A stretch of DNA of 24,223 nucleotides from contig CAKRCJ010000005.1 in assembly GCA_934307185.1 (NCBI GenBank), forward strand, positions 1-24,223, in the 5' to 3' direction. The notes below the pieces were generated by a model. The model saw nothing but the letters and a program-made list of their open reading frames with translations, was not told the DNA's origin and searched no databases. Shown here piece after piece: positions 15,539 through 21,780 of this stretch (within the stretch, counting starts at the first letter, position 1; every line of letters begins with the position of its first letter). A program made the translations under genes and the position numbers. This DNA is from an uncultured Roseburia sp. Its GTDB lineage: Bacteria > Bacillota > Clostridia > Lachnospirales > Lachnospiraceae.

Positions 15539-16521
15539 TTTTCTAACTCCTCCACGCACTCTGAAATACCCCTATCCAAACTAATTTGCGGTCTCCATGT
15601 TGTTCGTTTTCTTATTTTATCAGTATTTAAAATTCTTCTTTCGGGATCAGATTTTCTGTACCCATTAAATACTATCTCCGGACTATCTATTCCAAGTTTT
15701 TCTGCACATAAAAACACCAAATCTACAATAGAAATTTCTTCATCTGTTGCTACATTATATATGCTTCCATCTAATGCATCTGATGAATCACATAAAGCAA
15801 TTATAGCTTGACAACTATCTTCATTATATAAAAATGTTCTTTTATTTTTCTTACTATTTTCCAATAATTCGACTTTTCCACAATCTTTTAATGAATGTAG
15901 GATATGTGGGATAATGTGTTTTGGAAACAACTCATTTTTACTGTAAACATTTGCAAAACGAATAGAACAGCCCTTGATTTGTCCCTCATCAACTGCATCT
16001 TTAATAAAAAACTCCGTTAGTAATTTTCCGGTTGCATAGCTTGTCCTTTGACTGTGTTCTGCATCTGCCATCGTAATATAATCCGATTCTTTCACACCAT
16101 CTTCAGACCAAGAATGCATTGAATACACTTCAGATGTCGAACAATTAATGTATACATCTGCATTAACATCTATAGCCTGCTTCAAAAATGCTCTCATCCC
16201 AACAACATTTGTCTCGAAAGTTCTATTTACATAATAAAAGTGTTCCGTATGTACAATGGCTGCACAATTTACATAAATTGTCTGATTATAATTTTTCTTT
16301 ATAGACACTACTTTCCTCTTTATCTTCTCCATCTCGTCTATATTATTAAGATCATATTCATAAAAATCAAACAAAGGATTTTCCACTATATCCGCAATAG
16401 TCTTAACAGATGATGCAAAAAAATTATCAAAACCAATCACCTTATGCTTCTTTTTAACAAGCTGTCTGGCCAATTCATTTCCAGTCATTCCTGTCACTCC
16501 ACTTATCACATACAAATTCAT
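15535..16521 (-). CDS. NAD-dependent epimerase/dehydratase (extended SDR)
   Basis: A 328-residue extended short-chain dehydrogenase/reductase. The cofactor loop GVTGMTGNELA is at 8-18. Asp near residue 32 (FDN) favours NAD, the catalytic Ser/Tyr/Lys set is visible as NCSTSEVYS and SYATGK (near 128 and 165), and RFANVYS matches the sugar-nucleotide epimerase segment. The C-terminal RRILNTDKIRKRTTWRPQIS also fits sugar-nucleotide enzymes. It is 1 nt from the phosphoesterase gene and overlaps the nucleotidyltransferase gene by ATGA, so this part of the cassette is a tight operon. The likely reaction is epimerisation, dehydration or reduction of a nucleotide-linked sugar; the exact substrate is unresolved. 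Confidence 0.85.
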   Translation of the reverse strand: MNLYVISGVTGMTGNELARQLVKKKHKVIGFDNFFASSVKTIADIVENPLFDFYEYDLNNIDEMEKIKRKVVSIKKNYNQTIYVNCAAIVHTEHFYYVNRTFETNVVGMRAFLKQAIDVNADVYINCSTSEVYSMHSWSEDGVKESDYITMADAEHSQRTSYATGKLLTEFFIKDAVDEGQIKGCSIRFANVYSKNELFPKHIIPHILHSLKDCGKVELLENSKKNKRTFLYNEDSCQAIIALCDSSDALDGSIYNVATDEEISIVDLVFLCAEKLGIDSPEIVFNGYRKSDPERRILNTDKIRKRTTWRPQISLDRGISECVEELEK

Positions 16522-16522
16522 C

Positions 16523-17248
16523 TCAGATTCCTACCCTCAATCTTTCTTTATAAAAAACATCTATTTCATCTGAAAAATCACTTTGCTCTGCTTCTACGTC
16601 ATATGGAATCTTTGCCATAATCACTTCATCTGTATCCGTATTCCATGTGACAAATTGTGCATGGGGCGAAAGATTCCTCGGTTGACCGACAGAACCAGGA
16701 TTTATAAATACCGTCTTCTTTTTATTACGAGTCTTTAAATTATCAATGGGATAATACTGCTCAAAAAAATGTGGCAAATGTGAGTGACCTGAAAACACAT
16801 AATCGTAATGACCATACCCATTTAAATTACCATTCGGATGAATTGCATTCCAAAAAAAATCTGTTATACCTCCATGAACAGCCAAACATTTTTTCTTATG
16901 TATCTCAAATTCCTGTTTTCCTTCATGATTCATTTTCTCATTAATATACTGCCATGTATTATTGTTTAGATTTTTTCTTGTAAATTGTGCCGATTTTCTT
17001 CCTCTTTCTGAAGAAAATCTTGAATAATCCTGTTTTAAGATTGCCTCCTCATGATTTCCAATTATATTACATATAATCTTTGGCTCATACTCACTCAATA
17101 ACTCAACAACTTCGTTAGAATGGGGACCATAATCAACTAAATCTCCAAGCAAAATTATTTTATCTACAGTTTTAAAAATATTGGAATTTAAAACATTCTC
17201 TAATGCCCTCAAATTTCCATGGACATCCGATAATACTGCTACTTTCAC
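16523..17248 (-). CDS. Calcineurin-like metallophosphoesterase (YfcE/MJ0936-like)
   Basis: A 241-residue soluble protein with all motifs of the two-metal phosphoesterase family: SDVHGN at 7-12, LLGDLVDYGP near 33-42, IGNHEE near 63-68, AVHGGITDF near 124-132, FSGHSHLPHFF near 153-163 and INPGSVGQPR near 187-196. It is the first gene of the cassette, beginning 33 nt after the ppd stop with an AGGAGG ribosome site. It may hydrolyse a phosphate ester or cyclic nucleotide, and in this context might remove phosphate from a cassette intermediate. Family members are too diverse to name a substrate. Confidence 0.9.
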   Translation of the reverse strand: MKVAVLSDVHGNLRALENVLNSNIFKTVDKIILLGDLVDYGPHSNEVVELLSEYEPKIICNIIGNHEEAILKQDYSRFSSERGRKSAQFTRKNLNNNTWQYINEKMNHEGKQEFEIHKKKCLAVHGGITDFFWNAIHPNGNLNGYGHYDYVFSGHSHLPHFFEQYYPIDNLKTRNKKKTVFINPGSVGQPRNLSPHAQFVTWNTDTDEVIMAKIPYDVEAEQSDFSDEIDVFYKERLRVGI

Positions 17249-17281
17249 ATCTTCCTCCTAATATTAATAAACCCTTGACAT

Positions 17282-18424
17282 TTAAATATATGCACCAGAT
17301 TTTTGATGATATTTCATAAAATTGTTTTTGTTCTCTTTCGCTGTTTCCTTTGGTCTGCCCAAATCTGCTCTTGACTCCATTGCGACTTTTATTTCAATAA
17401 ATGTCAGTTTTCTTTTTCCCTTTGTATCATTTAAAACCTGCTTTAATTCTTCCATCGTGTCAACACAGTAAACATCCTCATAACCAACCGTTTCTGCGAC
17501 TTTTGCATAACTTAGTCCCACACATCCTGTTGGCATTCCTCCAACGGATTCATGTGCTTCATTATTCAGGCAAATGTGAACCAGATTGTTCGGGTTCTGC
17601 TTTGCGATAAATGCCAGACTGCCCATATGCATCAGTTCTGCGCCGTCCCCATCGAGACAGTAAACACGTTTTTCTTTTGCCTCTTTTGCAATTCCAAACG
17701 CAATCATGGAAGCATGTCCCATTCCGCCAACCGTCAGGAAATCCTGTGCATGGCTTCCTTTTATCTTATCACTCTGCTCGTATACTTCCCTCGATATCTT
17801 TCCTGTTGTGGATACTACCACATCACTTGCATCAAGTGATTTTATAATTTCTGCAATTGCAGCTTCCCGAACCAGTGAATTATTATTTGCATAAACACTT
17901 TTCTCTTTATTCTCAAGAAAATCTCTTTTCAATACAAACGCAAACTGCTTTCCTTCTCTCAATTTTTGCGTTGCCCTGTCAAAAGCATCCTCTACTTCCT
18001 GCACTATCAGCTCTTTTCCAAGCACGATGTGTTCTATTCCAAGCACATCTAAAATCGGTTCGGTAATTTTTCCCATGTATTTATGCTGTGGTTCATCTTT
18101 TTTCCCCGGTTCTCCGCGGTATCCGATCAAAAGCAACATCGGTATTCCGTAGACCTCCTCATTCGCAAGTGAGGTAATCGGATTTACAATATTCCCAAGC
18201 CCACTGTTTTGCATATAAACACACGCAGGCACTCCGGTTGCAAGGTATTCTCCTATCGCAATCCCGACTGCTGCTCCTTCATTCGCCGGTACATAATGCG
18301 CAAACTCCTCTTTTCCCACTCCATTGATATAATCGCAGAAGGGTTTTAATGCGGAATCCGGTACTCCGGTCAAAGTTTTAATTCCTGTTTTTTTTATTTC
18401 ATTGATAAAATCTGTTACAAGCAT
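17282..18424 (-). CDS. ppd: Phosphonopyruvate decarboxylase (ThDP-dependent)
   Basis: This enzyme converts phosphonopyruvate to phosphonoacetaldehyde and CO2, the irreversible pull that makes PEP mutase productive. The 380-residue length is normal. The protein shows the ThDP pattern: VPANEGAAVG at 45-54 (activating Glu49), YMQNSGLGN at 70-78, GDGAELMHMG at 259-268 and the cofactor/metal loop NNEAHESVGG at 287-296. Its start overlaps the end of the transaminase fusion gene by 10 nt, so the two are translationally coupled. The 3' end is followed by the cassette instead of pepM, and a relic of another ppd 3' end remains in front of pepM. Confidence 0.95.
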   Translation of the reverse strand: MLVTDFINEIKKTGIKTLTGVPDSALKPFCDYINGVGKEEFAHYVPANEGAAVGIAIGEYLATGVPACVYMQNSGLGNIVNPITSLANEEVYGIPMLLLIGYRGEPGKKDEPQHKYMGKITEPILDVLGIEHIVLGKELIVQEVEDAFDRATQKLREGKQFAFVLKRDFLENKEKSVYANNNSLVREAAIAEIIKSLDASDVVVSTTGKISREVYEQSDKIKGSHAQDFLTVGGMGHASMIAFGIAKEAKEKRVYCLDGDGAELMHMGSLAFIAKQNPNNLVHICLNNEAHESVGGMPTGCVGLSYAKVAETVGYEDVYCVDTMEELKQVLNDTKGKRKLTFIEIKVAMESRADLGRPKETAKENKNNFMKYHQKSGAYI

Positions 18425-20238
18425 TCTTTTGCTCCTTCTTCCATTTCCCGTAATTCTTCTAATGTATCAATTTCAATAATACTATTTACCGGAATTTCCT
18501 CCACTGTTATATTCAGGTTTGGCAATTCCCTGTCCACAATCTCGTCCCAGAAAAGTTTTTCATGCCCTGCTGTCTTATAAGCTTTTTGAATTGCTTCTCT
18601 AATGTGTGCAGCATCTTTTTTCTTCCAGTAGGAAATACCTGCCATATTAAAAGTATCCGTGCCGCCCTTTCCAACCCTCGTAATTCTTCCGTCCTGCATG
18701 TCAAATACCCAGTCAGCAGAATATCCCGGTATGAACTTTCCAAAATAGCAGGATTGTTTATAATCTTTTAGGAAAACACTGTCATCTGCCACATACAAAT
18801 CAGCCTCACAGATAAAACAATCGGTTTTTCCCAAAATATCTCCGACTGCATACAACGAAGATATATTATTTTTTTCCATATATTCTTTGTTCTCAATCAA
18901 CTGTACATTATCATACTTTTTTGTCAGATAAACAAACTGTTCCTTTAAATATCCGACTACAACATAAATTTCTTTCATTCCACGCTTCTGTAAAGCATCG
19001 ATTACCGTTTCAATCAGTGGCTTTCCAGAAACCGTAACTAGCGGCTTTGCAATCCGCTCTGTCAGAGGACGCATTCTTGTTCCAAGCCCTGCCGCCATCA
19101 AAATAGCAATCTCATCCTCCCGGTAAAAAGCCGGAATTGCCACTTTCATACTTTCCAGACCCGCACGGAAAACCTTAAAAAATTCTACAATATCCGCTTC
19201 ATCAATTGCACCTAACGCACAAAGACGGAAAGTTTCCGTATTATTAATTTTTCCTGGATATATCGTAAATCCTCTCTCATAACAATAATCATGGATTGCA
19301 GAAAAACTCCAATTCGGGTCATCCGGATATTTTACTGTAATCACAAGCCCGGTCTGCCATTCTCTTTTAATGACATCCTGAAAGCCAAGCTCCGCAAGCC
19401 CTTTGTGCAGTGCCTCAAACACTCTGGTGTGACGGTTCCATTTCTCCTGTTCGCCCTCTGCAAAATATTCTGCAATTGCCTGCTTCATCGCATAAACTGT
19501 CTGAACAGGCGGTGTAAAATGCATCTCTCCATGCTTTTCAAAATAATCATATTGCAGATACAAATTACAATAGTAGGAGCGCTTTGGATAGTCTTTGGAC
19601 TGTTCAATTATACTTCTTTTTCCAACAACAAAAGAAACACCCGTCATTGCCATAAGACCTTTCTGCGCAGATGCCATGCAGAAATCAATATTGTCTTCTT
19701 TAATATTGATTGGAACCATCGCATAAGTCGATGTCGTATCTACGACAAATGCCGCATGATACTTATGTACCAGTGCGCCAATCTCGCGAACTGGATTTAA
19801 AATTCCTGTTCCCGTCTCATTATGTGTCGTATAGACAAGCGCAATGTCTGTGTTTTCCCTTAAAGTCCGCTCGATTTCTTCTAAGGAAGGTCTTTCATCA
19901 ATCCGAAATTTCAAATTGATAAACGACAGACCATAATATTCACAAATTTCGACTGCCCTTGAACTGTATGCGCCGTTATTGACCACTAATATTTTCTTTC
20001 CTTCCGGTAATAAAGAATTTAAACATACGTCCATGGAAATTGTTCCTGATCCACAAAACAATACCGATGTGTATTCTTCCAAATCCCCATGTACGATTTT
20101 TACCAAATCCGTACGGATTTGTTTCATAATTTCAACAAATTCCTGCTCTCTCGGACAAATATCCGGGACAAACTGTGCCTGCTTTACCGTGTCGGTTGTT
20201 GTTGCCGGTCCTGGGTTTAATAATATATTTCTTTTCAT
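18415..20238 (-). CDS. Fused 2-aminoethylphosphonate transaminase / nucleotidyltransferase (PntC-type activities)
   Basis: A 607-residue bifunctional protein. Residues 1 to about 365 are a class V PLP aminotransferase of the AEP (AepX/PhnW) group: LNPGPATTTDTV at 7-18, FCGSGT at 61-66, VVDTTSTY at 165-172 and the PLP-binding lysine in SAQKG (Lys193). It should aminate phosphonoacetaldehyde to AEP. Residues 375-607 are a nucleotidyltransferase: LMAAGLGTRMRPL at 380-392, NNISSLYAV at 457-465, CEADLYV at 477-483, and a C-terminal EEIPVNSIIEIDTLEEL. This matches phosphonate cytidylyltransferases making CMP-AEP. In the described Treponema fusion I recall the nucleotidyltransferase first, so the order here seems reversed. 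A GGAG site lies about 13 nt upstream of the ATG. Confidence 0.92.
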   Translation of the reverse strand: MKRNILLNPGPATTTDTVKQAQFVPDICPREQEFVEIMKQIRTDLVKIVHGDLEEYTSVLFCGSGTISMDVCLNSLLPEGKKILVVNNGAYSSRAVEICEYYGLSFINLKFRIDERPSLEEIERTLRENTDIALVYTTHNETGTGILNPVREIGALVHKYHAAFVVDTTSTYAMVPINIKEDNIDFCMASAQKGLMAMTGVSFVVGKRSIIEQSKDYPKRSYYCNLYLQYDYFEKHGEMHFTPPVQTVYAMKQAIAEYFAEGEQEKWNRHTRVFEALHKGLAELGFQDVIKREWQTGLVITVKYPDDPNWSFSAIHDYCYERGFTIYPGKINNTETFRLCALGAIDEADIVEFFKVFRAGLESMKVAIPAFYREDEIAILMAAGLGTRMRPLTERIAKPLVTVSGKPLIETVIDALQKRGMKEIYVVVGYLKEQFVYLTKKYDNVQLIENKEYMEKNNISSLYAVGDILGKTDCFICEADLYVADDSVFLKDYKQSCYFGKFIPGYSADWVFDMQDGRITRVGKGGTDTFNMAGISYWKKKDAAHIREAIQKAYKTAGHEKLFWDEIVDRELPNLNITVEEIPVNSIIEIDTLEELREMEEGAKECL

Positions 20239-20274
20239 TTTAATCGCTAATCTCCTGCCTAATATATCTTCGTG

Positions 20275-20412
20275 CTAAAATTCTTCATTATTGGTAACGC
20301 TCATTCCACACTTGCCTGTTATAATCGGCTTTACTGGATAAAACCTAAGAAAACTATTTGATGTTCCATCATCTCTCCATACATTCAAAGCAATCTCATC
20401 TCTATAAATCAC
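20275..20412 (-). pseudogene. 45-codon unrecognised remnant or small ORF
   Basis: An open stretch on the minus strand, GTG at 20412 to TAG at 20275, reads ALNVWRDDGTSNSFLRFYPV then KPIITGKCGMSVTNNEEF. Composition looks protein-like, but I do not recognise it. It is preceded in frame by TAA and has no well-spaced ribosome site, so a C-terminal gene fragment is more likely than a working small protein. It overlaps the end of the orphan TPR gene by 11 nt. Confidence 0.35.
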
Positions 20413-20995
20413 TTACCTCTTGATTATTTATTTCCATCAGTTGTTGTTTGTCTGGTTCATAATTACCACATTTTAAATAAAATTCTTTTGCCTTTTTTGA
20501 ATCTTCTATACTTTGAGCAATCAACCCCAAATTAAAATATGCCCATTCAGCATTTGCTCCTTTATCTATCACAAAATATCTGTCTGTTGCCTCCGTAAAC
20601 ATTGCGACTGCATTATCGGTCATCCCATTGTTCATAAAGATTAGCTCCATTACATAACAATAATCTGCACTATATTTCATATCCTCATAACATGACGCAA
20701 GATCTAATGCCTTATCTGCTTGTCCTATCCGCAACAGCGCATACCCATATCTTACAATTAACCAGACCACATTAATTAGTCTTGGATTCAAATGCTCTTC
20801 AAGTAAAATCTCTGCCGCTTCAATAAACTCATTATATTTTTCCTCTACGAAATCAAATTTGAGCAGTTCAATCTTTCTCGCAAAATACTCCTCTTGTATT
20901 TGTTTTTCGCGGTATATATTTTTTTGTTCTTCTGTATATTCTTTATTAGTCTCTGCTAGATTAGAATAGCATGCATTTAGCACATTTTCCCTCAT
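20402..20995 (-). CDS. Orphan TPR protein, likely beheaded SunS-like glycosyltransferase
   Basis: A 197-residue all-helical protein. From about residue 75 it matches the C-terminal half of the SunS-like protein at 6736-7968 motif for motif: RYGYALLRIGQADKALDL, DYCYVMELIFMNNG, KGANAEWAYFNLGLI and KAKEFYLKCGNYEPD. No GT-A domain (no DxD, no DTGSTD) is present. The ATG at 20995 has no convincing ribosome site. The frame stays open upstream back to a TAA inside the radical-SAM relic, which directly abuts it. The simplest reading is the remains of a glycosyltransferase whose catalytic half was lost. A free-standing TPR acceptor-binding partner is the alternative. Confidence 0.55.
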   Translation of the reverse strand: MRENVLNACYSNLAETNKEYTEEQKNIYREKQIQEEYFARKIELLKFDFVEEKYNEFIEAAEILLEEHLNPRLINVVWLIVRYGYALLRIGQADKALDLASCYEDMKYSADYCYVMELIFMNNGMTDNAVAMFTEATDRYFVIDKGANAEWAYFNLGLIAQSIEDSKKAKEFYLKCGNYEPDKQQLMEINNQEVSDL

Positions 20996-21024
20996 ATATT
21001 TATATTTAGGTTCACTAATATATT

Positions 21025-21513
21025 TTACTTACTTTCTCCTGGTATCAAATTAAGAGTCTTAATCCAGCCACATATACAATATGGTGCCCTACACCTATTA
21101 CCAACCGGCTCCACCATAAGTTTTTCGTCAAGATGTTCAAAAAAATTATGCTCTGGTCCTTCATTTCGCAAGCACTGCGAATATCTACCTGTTGTAAAGT
21201 CTACATAAAAACACCAACTTCCTGCATAGCAGAATTAATGGTTGTCTGTATTTTCTATATCCTCCCGATATTTCACATCAAACGATGGAAATGCCTGTTT
21301 AATATTTCTATAATATGTCTCTTGCTTATAGCTTGATAACATCCCAACATGATCTCCCTTTGTATCATATTGATCTGCTGGAAGAAGACTCGGTACCACC
21401 CCTCCAAGACTTTGATCACAAAATTTATGTATTCTATCTGCGGCATCAATATAATTATCAGTACAAACTAAACTGATATTAAAAGAAACTTTTTTCGCTT
21501 TTGCATAATTAAC
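21025..21513 (-). pseudogene. Radical-SAM protein C-terminal relic with SPASM-like cysteines
   Basis: The minus-strand frame from 21513 to TAA at 21025 is coding-like throughout, broken only by an in-frame TAA at 21235-21237. It reads KKVSFNISLVCTDNYIDAAD, later LPADQYDTKGDHVGMLSSYK, then after the stop FCYAGSWCFYVDFTTGRYSQ, C, and near the end VGNRCRAPYCICGWIKTLNL. The cysteine series and YVDFTTG strand match the auxiliary-cluster (SPASM/twitch) end of radical-SAM maturases. The N-terminal CxxxCxxC domain and a start codon are absent. It is probably a dead remnant of a maturase that once belonged to this modification locus. Confidence 0.7.
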
Positions 21514-21524
21514 TCACAAACTCC

Positions 21525-21540
21525 GCACTTAAATAAGTGC
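21525..21540. repeat. Short perfect hairpin GCACTT-AAAT-AAGTGC
   Basis: A 6-bp stem with a 4-nt loop immediately upstream of the radical-SAM relic. No T-run follows, so it is not a clear terminator. It sits where the debris meets the possible IS remnant and may mark an element end. Confidence 0.4.
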
Positions 21541-21549
21541 CTATGCACC

Positions 21550-21763
21550 TTGAAAATTCAATAATAACTGGTATAAATATAACATGAAACCGTGTAGTTT
21601 TGATATAATTGAGTTGCTCAGAAACAATTACAAACCGAAGGCTCATGCTATGAATAAAAATATAACACAAGCAGCTCAAAATGATAATCAGAATTCAAAA
21701 TCAATCAACAGTTTTTACAAGTTTTCCTGTTCTCTCTGCAAAATTCATCTATGGTTCCATTGA
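21550..21763 (+). mobile_element. Possible 5'-end remnant of an insertion sequence
   Basis: On the plus strand, TTGAAA and TATAAA at 16-nt spacing (from about 21551) look like a promoter. They are followed by a 37-codon ORF from ATG 21650 to TGA 21761-21763 reading MNKNITQAAQNDNQNSKSIN then SFYKFSCSLCKIHLWFH. The Asn/Gln-rich opening followed by KSINSFYK resembles the N-terminus of some DDE (IS4-like) transposases. The rest of a transposase is missing. Family and ends cannot be set from the sequence alone. Confidence 0.3.
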
Positions 21764-21780
21764 AACTAACTGATTTTATT

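Larger units (their letters stand above)
12327..17281 (-). other. Inserted five-gene AT-rich cassette between ppd and pepM
   Basis: The segment between the ppd relic and the intact ppd stop contains five tightly packed same-strand genes: phosphoesterase, SDR, nucleotidyltransferase, LDH/MDH-like, methyltransferase. By eye it is clearly more AT-rich than pepM or ppd. No integrase, tRNA or terminal repeat is seen. The homologous ppd 3' segments at its two edges suggest entry by homologous recombination, bringing in or replacing part of the ppd-aepT side. Confidence 0.7.

Noticed and set aside
15538..15559. Upstream ATG (15559) as the nucleotidyltransferase start
   Set aside because: It would lengthen the overlap with the epimerase gene and place GGAGGAG inside the coding region; the ATGA-coupled ATG at 15538 fits the ribosome site and domain start better.
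19291..19800. A 169-codon plus-strand ORF
   Set aside because: It lies antisense inside the AEP transaminase fusion gene, has no ribosome site and its translation has no recognisable domain; it is a reading-frame shadow.
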